A DNA stretch of 25,577 nucleotides from an uncultured bacterium (lineage in GTDB: Bacteria > Cyanobacteriota > Vampirovibrionia > Gastranaerophilales > Gastranaerophilaceae): positions 1 to 25,577 of the forward strand of contig CABQIM010000014.1 in NCBI GenBank assembly GCA_902464375.1, given 5' to 3'. Below, one piece after another: positions 14,545-21,959 of this stretch (its first letter is position 1; each line of letters opens with the position of its first letter). Both the position numbers and the translations under genes were made by a program. The notes below the pieces were generated by a model. The model was not told where the DNA came from, did no database searches, and worked only from the letters and a program-made list of their open reading frames with translations.

Positions 14545-15126
14545 ATGAAAAAAGCTTTAATGATAGTATCTGTGCTTATTGTTGCAGTTATTTCAACGGC
14601 TTGTATAAATAATATGGCAGTTCAAGAACTTAATAATAAAGCTGCCGAATATATGCAAAAAGGTGATTATGAATCAGCTATGAACAGACTTCAAGCTAGT
14701 TTAGACTTGGATGCCACTATGTATGAAACATATTATAACCTTGGTGTAGCAGCTATTAATGCTCAAAAATATGATAAAGCTATTGAAGCACTAGAAGGCG
14801 GCATAAAAGTTAAATCTGATTTTGCAGATTTCTATTATTCATTAGGGATTGCTCAAAATAGTCTTGCTGACGAAATTTTAGACAAAGATAGCGATGAAGT
14901 TTCTGATGCTGAACGTAATGCAGAAATAAATAAAGCTGATGATGCACAAAAAGAAATTTCTGCAGAAGATAAAGCTAAAGTAGAAGAGTTGAAGAAACAA
15001 GCATTAGATAATCTTAAAAAATATTATTCTATGAATCCTGATGCGAAAGATAAAGAAGCTGTTGAAAGCTTGATTGCAGAAATCAACTCTTATTTTACCG
15101 GTGACACTCAAAAGGTTGCAGAATAA
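14545..15126 (+). CDS. TPR-repeat lipoprotein
   Basis: A 193-residue predicted lipoprotein. A hydrophobic signal (residues 4-18) ends in ISTAC with Cys20 as the likely lipidated residue; the -3 position is Ser rather than the usual Leu, so the lipobox is not perfect. Residues about 27-105 form tetratricopeptide repeats (AAEYMQKGDYESAMNRL, TYYNLGVAAINAQKYDKAIEAL, FYYSLGIAQNSLADEIL), which usually mediate protein-protein contact. An acidic, Lys/Asp/Glu-rich segment and a final helical stretch follow. Start: ATG with AGAGGGA upstream. The TAA stop overlaps the lgt ATG by one base, so translation is coupled to the enzyme that lipidates such proteins. Specific function unknown; cell-envelope assembly is a reasonable guess. 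Confidence 0.88.
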   Translation: MKKALMIVSVLIVAVISTACINNMAVQELNNKAAEYMQKGDYESAMNRLQASLDLDATMYETYYNLGVAAINAQKYDKAIEALEGGIKVKSDFADFYYSLGIAQNSLADEILDKDSDEVSDAERNAEINKADDAQKEISAEDKAKVEELKKQALDNLKKYYSMNPDAKDKEAVESLIAEINSYFTGDTQKVAE

Positions 15127-15908
15127 TGTTTGAATCCCCATCACAAATCTTGTGCACTATATTTGGTGTAAATATATATTATTATGGAATAATAATGGCG
15201 ATTGCAATATCAATTGGAACTTTGGTTTCTGATTGGGTCGGTTCGCGATATTTTGGCTTTAAGAAAGAAACTATTATAGATTTAGCACCATACTTGATTA
15301 TATTTGGTATACTCGGTGCTCGAATATATTATTGTGCATTGAATTATGACTTTTATTTGAGATTTCCGACAGAGATTATTGCAATTAGACATGGCGGAAT
15401 ATCAATTCACGGCGCAATAATTGGCGGAGCATTCGGCTTATGGCTTTTTGCAAGACGTCATAAACTGAATATTAAAAAGCTTTTTGACACAGTAGCCGTA
15501 GGGCTTCCACTAGCGCAAGCAATCGGGAGATGGGGTAACTTCTTTAATTCAGAAGCTTTTGGCACTCCAACCAATTTGCCTTGGAAGTTGTATATTGCAC
15601 CTCAATATAGACCAATACCTTACCAAAATGATTTATTTTTCCATCCTACGTTCTTGTACGAGAGTATTTTGGATATTGTAATCTTTGTGATTTTGTTTTT
15701 GATGACAAAAAATAATAAAATAAAAAAAGATGGGAATTTAGTTTTATTATATTTAGTATTATATTCAATTGTGAGAATTATTGTAGAGTCATTCAGAATT
15801 GATAGCGTAAAATATGTTCTCGGTCAACCGGTTGCAATATTTGTATCCGTAGGTATAATAATTTTATCAATAATTTTGTTTTTTATAAACAATAGACAAA
15901 GGAGTTAA
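15126..15908 (+). CDS. lgt: Lgt, prolipoprotein diacylglyceryl transferase
   Basis: An inner-membrane enzyme that moves diacylglycerol from phosphatidylglycerol onto the lipobox Cys of prolipoproteins, the first step of lipoprotein maturation. The 260-residue protein has about seven hydrophobic segments. Family signatures present are HGGISIHGAIIGG (89-101), IGRWGNFFNSEAFG (133-146) with the essential Arg135, Asn138 and Glu143, and the C-terminal RIIVESFR. The start codon overlaps the preceding stop (TAATG), with AAAGG about 11 nt upstream. It is followed 1 bp later by ompH. Confidence 0.96.
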   Translation: MFESPSQILCTIFGVNIYYYGIIMAIAISIGTLVSDWVGSRYFGFKKETIIDLAPYLIIFGILGARIYYCALNYDFYLRFPTEIIAIRHGGISIHGAIIGGAFGLWLFARRHKLNIKKLFDTVAVGLPLAQAIGRWGNFFNSEAFGTPTNLPWKLYIAPQYRPIPYQNDLFFHPTFLYESILDIVIFVILFLMTKNNKIKKDGNLVLLYLVLYSIVRIIVESFRIDSVKYVLGQPVAIFVSVGIIILSIILFFINNRQRS

Positions 15909-15909
15909 G

Positions 15910-16356
15910 ATGAAAAAGATTTTATCAATATTGGCAGTATCATCTGTGATGTTATCTTCTGTTGCTTTTGCAGCACCTGAACCTCAAAAGATTGCAGTAG
16001 TTGATATCCAAAAAGTTGTATCAGCATCTGCACAAGTAAAAGCTCTAAAGGCTTCTCAAGAAGCTAAAAACAAAGAGTTAGCAGCTTTTATTAAGAAGGC
16101 ACAAGAAGATGTTAACAAGCAAACAGATGTTAACAAAAAGAAATCTTTAGCAGAATCTTACGAAAAACAGCTTAAAACAAAAAGAGAAGCTAACATAAAA
16201 GATTACACAACAAAATTAAAAGCTGCAGATGCTAATATAACAGCTCAAATCGGCAAAAAGGCAACAGAATTAGGTTACACTATGGTTGTACCAAAATCTA
16301 CCGTAATTTGGGGTGGAGATGATATTACAGAAACAGTTTTAAAAGGTATAAAATAA
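15910..16356 (+). CDS. OmpH/Skp-family periplasmic chaperone
   Basis: A 148-residue exported protein of the OmpH (Skp) family, whose members hold unfolded outer-membrane proteins in the periplasm. The signal peptide (1-21) ends VAFA/A. The mature part starts KIAVVDIQKVV, the typical family beta-strand, then a long charged helical hairpin (about 45-115) and a final TELGYTMVVPKSTVIWGGDDITETVL segment that closes the fold. A very strong ribosome-binding site (AAAGGAG) precedes it within the end of lgt. Its presence supports a diderm envelope. It is placed with lgt and a lipoprotein rather than bamA/lpxD, its more common neighbours. Confidence 0.88.
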   Translation: MKKILSILAVSSVMLSSVAFAAPEPQKIAVVDIQKVVSASAQVKALKASQEAKNKELAAFIKKAQEDVNKQTDVNKKKSLAESYEKQLKTKREANIKDYTTKLKAADANITAQIGKKATELGYTMVVPKSTVIWGGDDITETVLKGIK

Positions 16357-16359
16357 TAA

Positions 16360-17391
16360 ATGAAAGCAGTTCTTTTTTACGGACCACAAGATATAAGATA
16401 TGAAGAAACAAGAATTAAGCCTTTGGAAAAAGGAGAAATTCTCGTTAAAATAAAAGCCGCTTTAACTTGCGGTACTGATGTAAAAACATTTAGAAGAGGT
16501 CATCCGGTTTTAATAAAAAACATTCCATCCGGATTTGGTCATGAATTTTCCGGTATTGTGGAAAAAGTTGCAGATAACGTAAAAAATGTTAAAGTCGGAG
16601 ATAGAGTCGTATGTGCAAACTCAGCACCATGCGGAGATTGTTTCTACTGCAAACGTGGCGAATATAATCTTTGCGAAAACTTGGATTTATTAAATGGTGC
16701 TTATGCCGAATATATCGTAGTTCCGGAAAGAATTGTAAGAAAAAACACACTTCTATTACCGCCAAGTTTGCCATTTGAAAAAGCTGCATTTTCTGAACCA
16801 TTGGCAAACGTTGTGCACGGAGTGGAAAGAACAAATATTCAAGCAGGACAAACTGTTGGTATTATAGGTATTGGACCTATCGGTTTGATGTTTGCAAGAC
16901 TATGTAAACTTAAAGGTGCAAGAGTAATTGTTGCAGGTAGAAATCCAATAAAGCTGAAACTTGCAGAAGAATTTGCTCATGCTGATGAAATTGTAGATTT
17001 GAAAAAGTATTCTAATCCGGAAGTTATATTCAGAGATTTTTCTGATGAAAAACGTGGTCTGGATGTTGCAATAGAATGTGTTGGTATGCCGGAGATTTGG
17101 GAACTTGTATTCTCCTGCGTTCGCCCTGGAGGTACAGTACATTTCTTTGGTGGATGCAAATCCGGTTCAAAAGTTACATTTGATACTACAAAAATGCACT
17201 ACGGTGACATTCGACTTATGAGCGTGTTCCATCATACACCTAAATATTTTAGACAGGCTCTTGATTTGATTTCAACCGGAGATGTTGAAGTCGAAAAACT
17301 TATAACAGCAGAATTACCGCTTGATAAGGTTCAATACGCAATGGAACAACATATTGCGGGTAATGCTATTAAGTTCTTAATAAGACCTTAA
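16360..17391 (+). CDS. Zinc-dependent alcohol dehydrogenase (MDR family)
   Basis: A 343-residue medium-chain dehydrogenase of the sorbitol/threonine-dehydrogenase type. The catalytic zinc site is Cys37 (TCGTD), His61-Glu62 (GHE) and probably Glu146. The structural zinc is held by Cys91, Cys94, Cys97 and Cys105. The Rossmann motif is GIGPIG (170-175). After the second beta strand the sequence is AGRNP instead of an acidic residue, which favours NADP(H) over NAD(H); that is inference. The substrate cannot be read from sequence; polyol, threonine or a sugar alcohol are possible. It starts 3 bp after ompH and ends the operon before the terminator at 17413-17454. Confidence 0.9.
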   Translation: MKAVLFYGPQDIRYEETRIKPLEKGEILVKIKAALTCGTDVKTFRRGHPVLIKNIPSGFGHEFSGIVEKVADNVKNVKVGDRVVCANSAPCGDCFYCKRGEYNLCENLDLLNGAYAEYIVVPERIVRKNTLLLPPSLPFEKAAFSEPLANVVHGVERTNIQAGQTVGIIGIGPIGLMFARLCKLKGARVIVAGRNPIKLKLAEEFAHADEIVDLKKYSNPEVIFRDFSDEKRGLDVAIECVGMPEIWELVFSCVRPGGTVHFFGGCKSGSKVTFDTTKMHYGDIRLMSVFHHTPKYFRQALDLISTGDVEVEKLITAELPLDKVQYAMEQHIAGNAIKFLIRP

Positions 17392-17412
17392 GAATAAATT
17401 TTAACTATATAT

Positions 17413-17454
17413 AAAAAAGTCCGTCATTTTTTATAAAAAAGTGATGGACTTTTG
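17413..17454 (+). terminator. Terminator of the lgt-ompH-adh operon
   Basis: A 12-bp stem, AAAAGTCCGTCA (17415-17426) with TGATGGACTTTT (17442-17453), has one G-U pair. It extends inward through T and A runs and ends in TTTTG. It lies 23 bp after the dehydrogenase stop. Confidence 0.88.
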
Positions 17455-17476
17455 TTCTAGTATTTACTTTACCCCC

Positions 17477-17505
17477 TTGCCTTCTAAATCCCTTTAATGT
17501 ATTAT
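17477..17505 (+). promoter_or_regulatory. Promoter for yebC
   Basis: TTGCCT (17477-17482), a 17-nt spacer and TATTAT (17500-17505) give a good sigma-70 match. Start is expected near 17512, about 29 nt ahead of the yebC ATG and its AAAGGGG site. Confidence 0.65.
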
Positions 17506-17540
17506 TGAAAAGCAGTAAACAGATTTATAAAGGGGATATT

Positions 17541-18299
17541 ATGAGCGGACACTCAAAATGGTCAACGATTAAACATAAAAAAGCTAAAACAGATTCATTA
17601 AGAGCAGCAGAATTCCAAAAATTTTCCAGAGAATTGATTGTTGCATCAAAACTTGGCGGGCCGGATCCTGCAGGAAACTTTAGACTTAGAACAGCGATTG
17701 AAAAAGCTAAAGCAGCAGGGCTTCCTAATGACAATATTAAAAGAGCAATTGAAAAAGGTGCCGGTGCCGGTAATAGTGAAAACTATGATGAAATGACCTA
17801 TGAAGGATACGCAGCAGGTGGTGTTGCAGTTGTTATCGAAGCAATGACAGATAACAAAAATAGAACAGCCGGTGATATCAGAAGTTATTTTACAAAATTC
17901 AACGGAAACTTGGGTGAAACAGGTTGTGTAGGTTGGATGTTTGATAAAAAAGGCTGCATTACGTTCAATAAAGACGATGTAGATTACGAAAAACTTTTTG
18001 AAGCAGCAATAAACCTTGATGCTGAAGATATCGTAGAAGAAGAGGATGAATACAAGGTTTATACAGCTTTTGAAAATCTTCAAACAATTACTGAAGGCTT
18101 GGAAAAAGAAGGCTTCAACTCTAAGACAGCAGAGTTTACTCGTGTTCCGCAAAACACAATTGAAGTAACTGATGAGAAAACAGCAATCAACATTATGCGT
18201 TTGTTAGGCAAATTGGAAGAACACGACGATGTTCAGAATGTTTACGCTAACTTCGATATTGATGATGATTTGATGGCAAAAATTGAAGAACAAATTTAA
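17541..18299 (+). CDS. yebC: YebC/PmpR/TACO1 family protein
   Basis: A 252-residue member of a family first described as DNA-binding regulators and more recently linked to relief of ribosome stalling on difficult peptides. It starts with the family signature MSGHSKWSTIKHKKAKTD and continues with FSRELIVASKLGGPDPAGNFRLR, GLPNDNIKRAIEKGAG and YEGYAAGGVAVVIEAMTDNKNRT. I use the ATG at 17541 because AAAGGGGAT sits immediately upstream and the signature begins there. An upstream in-frame ATG at 17505 overlaps the promoter -10 box and lacks a ribosome-binding site. It has its own promoter and is followed by ybaB on the same strand. Confidence 0.95.
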   Translation: MSGHSKWSTIKHKKAKTDSLRAAEFQKFSRELIVASKLGGPDPAGNFRLRTAIEKAKAAGLPNDNIKRAIEKGAGAGNSENYDEMTYEGYAAGGVAVVIEAMTDNKNRTAGDIRSYFTKFNGNLGETGCVGWMFDKKGCITFNKDDVDYEKLFEAAINLDAEDIVEEEDEYKVYTAFENLQTITEGLEKEGFNSKTAEFTRVPQNTIEVTDEKTAINIMRLLGKLEEHDDVQNVYANFDIDDDLMAKIEEQI

Positions 18300-18373
18300 T
18301 AATGGGGAAGCATAACAATTGTGATTAAGGTTATGCAGTGTGATTAGTACATATAGGTAGGAGGAAATCAACT

Positions 18374-18709
18374 ATGATGAACATGATGAATATGATGAAA
18401 CAAGCTCAAAATATTCAAAAAAGATTGAAAGAAACTCAAGACGAACTTAATAAAATGGATATTTCGGGTGAAGCAGCAAATGGTGCAGTAAAAGTTATTT
18501 GCGATGGTAAAGGTTTATTCAAATCAATCAAACTTTCTCCTGAAGCTATTAATCCGGAAAACCCTTCTTCAGTTTCTGATGATACAATTGAAATGTTAGA
18601 AGATATTATTACAGCTGCAATTAACCAAACTTCCGGCAAAGCAATCAAGGTTATGGAAGAAAAAATGAAAGCTGTAACTGGTGGAATCAGCATTCCAGGA
18701 TTGTTTTAA
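18374..18709 (+). CDS. ybaB: YbaB/EbfC nucleoid-associated protein
   Basis: A 111-residue DNA-binding protein of the YbaB/EbfC family; homologues dimerise like tweezers and bind DNA broadly. The Met-rich start (MMNMMNMMKQAQNIQKRLKETQ) and the GAVKVICDGKGLFKSIKLSPEAI and AAINQTSGKAIKVMEEKMKAVTGG segments are typical. A near-perfect AGGAGG (18359-18364) lies 9 nt before the first ATG. Next to recR, it keeps the common ybaB-recR pairing. The dnaX gene that often precedes it is separated, at the far end of this window. Confidence 0.94.
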   Translation: MMNMMNMMKQAQNIQKRLKETQDELNKMDISGEAANGAVKVICDGKGLFKSIKLSPEAINPENPSSVSDDTIEMLEDIITAAINQTSGKAIKVMEEKMKAVTGGISIPGLF

Positions 18710-18731
18710 TTTAATTAATGAAATATCGTTA

Positions 18732-18770
18732 TTAAGTCGTTAAGTTCTATTAAAGAACCTAACGACTTAA
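18732..18770 (+). other. Strong hairpin between ybaB and recR
   Basis: TTAAGTCGTTA(A)GTTCT (18732-18748) pairs with AGAAC(C)TAACGACTTAA (18754-18770) over 17 positions with one mismatch and a 5-nt loop. The motif CGACTTAA recurs at 18779-18786 and GGACTTAA at 18787-18794, just before recR. No T run follows, so it is not a standard terminator. It could be an mRNA processing or stability element. Confidence 0.6.
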
Positions 18771-18800
18771 CTACTTATCGACTTAAGGACTTAAAAAATA

Positions 18801-19397
18801 ATGATTTATCCAAAATCCATAGCAGCATTAATAGAGCAATTTCAAAAATTCCCATCCGTTGGACCTAAATCAGCACAACGTATGGCTTTTCAGGTGCTAA
18901 AAATGCCGTTAAGTGAAGTTGAAAAATTTGCAAATGCAATATTGGAAGCGAAAAAGAGTTCTAAAACTTGCGATATTTGTTTTAATATTTCTACTCAAAG
19001 TCCTTGTGAAATATGCTCATCTACGAATAGAAACAGGTCTGTAATTTGTGTCGTAGCTGAAACTAAAGACCTTATCGCAATTGAAAAAACAAATGAATAC
19101 AGAGGATTATATCACGTATTACAAGGTTTGATTTCTCCTATGGATGGAATTGGAGCAGAGGATATAAGGATAAAGGAACTGCTTTCAAGACTTACTAATG
19201 AAGAAGTTCAAGAAGTTATACTTGCGCTATCACCTTCTGTTGAAGGTGAAGCGACTAGCCTTTATTTAACAAAATTGATTAAACCTTTTGGTATAAAGAT
19301 TTCAAGGATTGCATTTGGATTACCTGTTGGTGCTGATTTAGAGTACGCGGACGAAGTAACTCTAGCAAGAGCTATTGAAGGTCGAAGAGAATTATAA
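18801..19397 (+). CDS. recR: RecR recombination mediator
   Basis: RecR works with RecO/RecF to load RecA on SSB-coated DNA during gap repair. The 198-residue protein has the usual order: an N-terminal helix-hairpin-helix region with FPSVGPKSAQRMAFQVL; a four-Cys zinc finger at Cys57, Cys60, Cys69 and Cys72; a Toprim domain (VICVVAETKDLIAIEKT, YHVLQGLISPMDGIGAEDI, ALSPSVEGEATSLYL); and the C-terminal RIAFGLPVGADLEYADEVTLARAIEGRRE. Length is exactly typical. AAGGA is about 11 nt ahead of the ATG. A terminator follows directly. Confidence 0.97.
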   Translation: MIYPKSIAALIEQFQKFPSVGPKSAQRMAFQVLKMPLSEVEKFANAILEAKKSSKTCDICFNISTQSPCEICSSTNRNRSVICVVAETKDLIAIEKTNEYRGLYHVLQGLISPMDGIGAEDIRIKELLSRLTNEEVQEVILALSPSVEGEATSLYLTKLIKPFGIKISRIAFGLPVGADLEYADEVTLARAIEGRREL

Positions 19398-19434
19398 AAA
19401 ATATGCGGTGCAACACACACCGCATATTTTTTTA
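19396..19434. terminator. Bidirectional terminator between recR and eno
   Basis: An 11-bp stem, AATATGCGGTG (19400-19410) with CACCGCATATT (19418-19428), has a 7-nt loop with A on the left and T on the right. It serves both convergent genes and overlaps the recR and eno stop codons at its edges. Confidence 0.92.
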
Positions 19435-20739
19435 TTGTTTAGCGTAAGCTTTTATTCCTAAAAATTGAGCACTATCACCAAGCTCCTCTTCAATCCTCAG
19501 TAACTGGTTATATTTAGCCATACGATCGGTCCTTGAAAGAGAACCTGTTTTTATTAACCCACTATTTGTTGCGACTGCTAGATCCGCGATAAAACTATCT
19601 TCTGTTTCCCCTGAACGATGAGAAATAACTGCGGTGTAACCGTTTTCTCTTGCCATAAGTATAGCGTTCATTGTTTCTGTGAGCGTTCCGGTTTGATTAG
19701 GCTTGATTAGAATAGAATTTGCAACCCCTTTTTCTATACCTTCTTTTAACCTGCAAGTATTTGTTACAAATAAATCATCACCAACTAATTGACATTTGTT
19801 TCCAAGTTTTTCTGTTAAATTTTGCCAACCGAGCCAGTCATCTTGTGCTAAACCGTCTTCTATAGAAATTATCGGATAATCTCTTACCAGTTCTGCTAAA
19901 TATTCGACCATTTCTTCTGAAGTTAGTTTTTTATTTTCTCCTTTAAGATAGTACTTACTTAATGAACAAACTCCGCCGGAACATTCGCCTTCTTCATATA
20001 ATTCAGATGCAGCTACATCTAGACAAAGCTTTATATTATTAGTGTTATAACCGGCTTTTTCTATTGCAGAAACAATAACCTCTATGGCTTCACGAGTAGA
20101 GTCAATATTTGGCGCAAAACCGCCTTCATCACCAACTGTAGTTGATAAGCCTTTTTCATTCAAGATTATTTTTAGGGTATGAAATATTTCTGAGCCGGCT
20201 CTAAGAGCTTCACTATAGCAAGACATTCCGACCGGAGTTATCATAAATTCTTGAAAATCCAGTTTGTTATTCGCATGCGCCCCACCATTTAGAATATTCA
20301 TCATTGGTGTTGGTAAGACTCTTGAATTAATTCCGCCTAAATATCGATAAAGTGGAATCTCTAAAGAATTGGCAGCTGCTCTTGCACAAGCTAAAGATAC
20401 GGCAAGAATTGCATTTGCACCCAGTGTTGATTTGTTAAAACTACCATCCATTTCCATCATCAAACTATCTATAAGATGCTGGTCAAAAACCTCTTCACCG
20501 AGTAGGTTTTGAGTAATTACAGAATTGACGTTATCAACGGCTCTTAGTACACCTTTGCCTAAATATTCTGTTTTAATATTATCTCTAAGCTCTTTCGCTT
20601 CATAAATTCCTGTTGAAGCTCCAGATGGAACAGATGCTCTTCCTAACGTTCCATCAATAAGTTTAACATCAACTTCAACAGTTGGATTACCTCTGGAATC
20701 TAATATTTGTCTAGCTTTAATGTCTTCAATTTCACACAT
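19432..20739 (-). CDS. eno: Enolase
   Basis: Converts 2-phosphoglycerate to phosphoenolpyruvate, the substrate also consumed by KdsA and AroA. The 435 residues contain ARQILDSRGNPTVEVDV, SGASTGIYEAKELRD, MMNILNGGAHANNKLDFQEFM, VGDEGGFAPN, SIEDGLAQDDW, VGDDLFVTN, the catalytic-Lys motif ILIKPNQTGT and the signature SHRSGETEDSFIADLAVA. A short Cys-containing insertion (EGECSGGVCSLSKYYL) follows the LYEEG segment and is slightly unusual. Start: ATG with AAGGAG about 7 nt upstream, which lies partly inside a leader hairpin. It is a single-gene unit convergent with recR. Confidence 0.97.
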   Translation of the reverse strand: MCEIEDIKARQILDSRGNPTVEVDVKLIDGTLGRASVPSGASTGIYEAKELRDNIKTEYLGKGVLRAVDNVNSVITQNLLGEEVFDQHLIDSLMMEMDGSFNKSTLGANAILAVSLACARAAANSLEIPLYRYLGGINSRVLPTPMMNILNGGAHANNKLDFQEFMITPVGMSCYSEALRAGSEIFHTLKIILNEKGLSTTVGDEGGFAPNIDSTREAIEVIVSAIEKAGYNTNNIKLCLDVAASELYEEGECSGGVCSLSKYYLKGENKKLTSEEMVEYLAELVRDYPIISIEDGLAQDDWLGWQNLTEKLGNKCQLVGDDLFVTNTCRLKEGIEKGVANSILIKPNQTGTLTETMNAILMARENGYTAVISHRSGETEDSFIADLAVATNSGLIKTGSLSRTDRMAKYNQLLRIEEELGDSAQFLGIKAYAKQ

Positions 20740-20778
20740 AATACTCTCCTTCTCTAAAAAGAGTATTGAAAAATTATA
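20740..20778 (-). promoter_or_regulatory. eno leader hairpin and -10 box
   Basis: In the eno mRNA, AATACTCT (20767-20760) can pair perfectly with AGAGTATT (20747-20740), directly against the ATG. The 12-nt loop and stem base contain the GAAGGAG ribosome-binding site. A consensus TATAAT (20778-20773) lies just upstream, with no convincing -35. The hairpin may limit initiation on this mRNA. Confidence 0.5.
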
Positions 20779-20892
20779 GAAAAAGATATTCTACAGCTAG
20801 GTAGTTTGTAGGGAGGTTATGAAAGTAACCGAATGAAGTGTCTACGTGCGGAGCTTCTACCTCACCCCCACCCTGTCTTGGATTATTCGGGC

Positions 20893-20958
20893 GAGCAAAA
20901 CATTTCAATAACAACAAATCCTAACGGATTTTAATAGTTATTTCCATGTTTTTTGCTC
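20893..20958. repeat. Nested inverted repeat in the eno-exported protein gap
   Basis: Three concentric arms: GAGCAAAACAT (20893-20903) with ATGTTTTTTGCTC (20946-20958, 2-nt bulge), AATAAC (20907-20912) with GTTATT (20937-20942), and AAATCC (20916-20921) with GGATTT (20926-20931). The 465-bp gap (20740-21204) holds no ORF I can support. Besides this element it has the eno leader, a GTGTCTACGTGCGG box (20838-20851) and a dispersed-repeat copy. Confidence 0.6.
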
Positions 20959-21009
20959 TTACGGGCTAGCTCGCTTACGCTCGACGTCGCCCTACCGAAA
21001 ATCCGCTAG

Positions 21010-21118
21010 CCCTCCCCCTATCAAGGGAGGGAATGCGCCAAGCCGGTAGTATTACTTTGAGGCGAAGCTTGTAGTTTTTATATAATCTAGAAGTTTTCAT
21101 CAAGTAGCCGACAATATG
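21010..21118. repeat. Dispersed intergenic repeat, copy 1
   Basis: It opens with a CCCTCCC (21010-21016)/GGGAGGG (21025-21031) hairpin and an ATGCGCCAA box, then ACTTTGAGGCG, a GTAGTTTTT segment and AAGTAGCCGAC. The same order of blocks recurs at 22009-22127 and in part at 22148-22232. It is non-coding and GC-richer than its surroundings. Confidence 0.75.
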
Positions 21119-21132
21119 TTCTTTTCTTTTTG

Positions 21133-21165
21133 CTTACTTTTTCTTTTTAGTAAAGAAAAAGTAAG
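21133..21165 (+). other. 14-bp hairpin upstream of the exported-protein gene
   Basis: CTTACTTTTTCTTT (21133-21146) pairs perfectly with AAAGAAAAAGTAAG (21152-21165) around a 5-nt loop. It lies just upstream of the gene's -35 box, so it is probably not transcribed with that gene and may act as a bidirectional insulating terminator for read-through. Confidence 0.55.
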
Positions 21166-21170
21166 AAGTT

Positions 21171-21198
21171 TTGCCTTTTTAGAATAAATCATTATAAT
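21171..21198 (+). promoter_or_regulatory. Promoter for a leaderless exported-protein mRNA
   Basis: TTGCCT (21171-21176), a 16-nt spacer and consensus TATAAT (21193-21198) place transcription start at or next to the ATG at 21205. There is no ribosome-binding site. Confidence 0.65.
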
Positions 21199-21204
21199 AT
21201 AGAT

Positions 21205-21852
21205 ATGAAGAAGATAATAATTTGTTTAATGGTATTGAGCTTTGCACTACCGTCACAGGCTTTTTTCTGGAAGAAAAAAGATCCGCAGTTGGAGAAGGAA
21301 TTGCAAGGCAAAGGTTATGCAGGGACTTTGCCTAATTTAGGCGATAAGATAGAAAAATCAAAGACTAAGGTTACAACGCCTATTTTTGAATCACAAGAGG
21401 GGTTTAACAATCCTGCTGATTTAAAACCTGTACCGAAAGACAATCCGGCATTTATTAATATTATTCAGAAAAAGGATAAAACATCACAGTATGTGAATGA
21501 TGCAAATGAAATTATTCCTATGTTGGAAAAACTTGCGGATTGTATAGATGATAATGAAAGCTTGCAGCTATTTATAACAAAGGCAAACCTTTTAACTTTG
21601 AATATTGATAACTTGGCACAAAAATACGACGGGAAGCCTGAAAGTTATTTTGAATCGTTCAGAAAATTACAAGAAGTTAATAGGTATGTAAAATCTATTT
21701 CTACCTTAAGACGTGAGGCTGTGACTTATCAAAGATATCTTGCTTATTCTTCTAGCGGCTCTGTTTATAACCCAGAAAATATCCAACAACAACTCCAATA
21801 TTTGTTAGAAGAAATCAATTCTACAATTTTGTTGTTAAGAGAAGAAACATAG
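21205..21852 (+). CDS. Exported protein of unknown function
   Basis: A 215-residue protein with a clear signal peptide (MKKIIICLMVLSFALPSQA, likely cut after Ala19), then FFWKKKDPQ. The mature part has a Pro/Lys-rich, probably flexible stretch (about 20-90) and a helical C-terminal half with two or three long helices (about 95-215) and a single Cys. I recognise no family. It is most simply a periplasmic helical protein. The signal peptide fixes the start, so the missing ribosome-binding site and the -10 box 6 nt upstream imply a leaderless mRNA. It is isolated, with repeat-filled gaps of more than 400 bp on both sides. Confidence 0.82.
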   Translation: MKKIIICLMVLSFALPSQAFFWKKKDPQLEKELQGKGYAGTLPNLGDKIEKSKTKVTTPIFESQEGFNNPADLKPVPKDNPAFINIIQKKDKTSQYVNDANEIIPMLEKLADCIDDNESLQLFITKANLLTLNIDNLAQKYDGKPESYFESFRKLQEVNRYVKSISTLRREAVTYQRYLAYSSSGSVYNPENIQQQLQYLLEEINSTILLLREET

Positions 21853-21959
21853 GGGTAATTCTGTTTTAAGGATTAGATTGCCCTATAAGCTTTGAACTTT
21901 CAATTCCTGAATGCCGACAATTGTGTATACATGTACAAATATTGTTTAACAAATAAATT

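Noticed and set aside
17505..17540. Upstream ATG giving a 12-residue longer YebC
   Set aside because: It overlaps the promoter -10 box, has no ribosome-binding site, and the family signature begins at the later ATG.
17646..18152. 168-codon open frame antisense to yebC
   Set aside because: It is Cys/Phe-rich nonsense opposite a well-conserved gene, has no ribosome-binding site, and is a shadow of yebC codon usage.
18310..18336. GCATAAC/GTTATGC 7-bp inverted repeat between yebC and ybaB
   Set aside because: The 13-nt loop and lack of a T tract make it too weak to call a terminator; it may be chance.
20740..20800. Fluoride riboswitch upstream of enolase
   Set aside because: Enolase is a known fluoride target, but the crcB-motif blocks are absent here; only a simple hairpin is present.
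21849..21886. ATAGGG...CCCTAT pairing after the exported-protein gene as a terminator
   Set aside because: Six base pairs with a 26-nt loop and no T run is not convincing.
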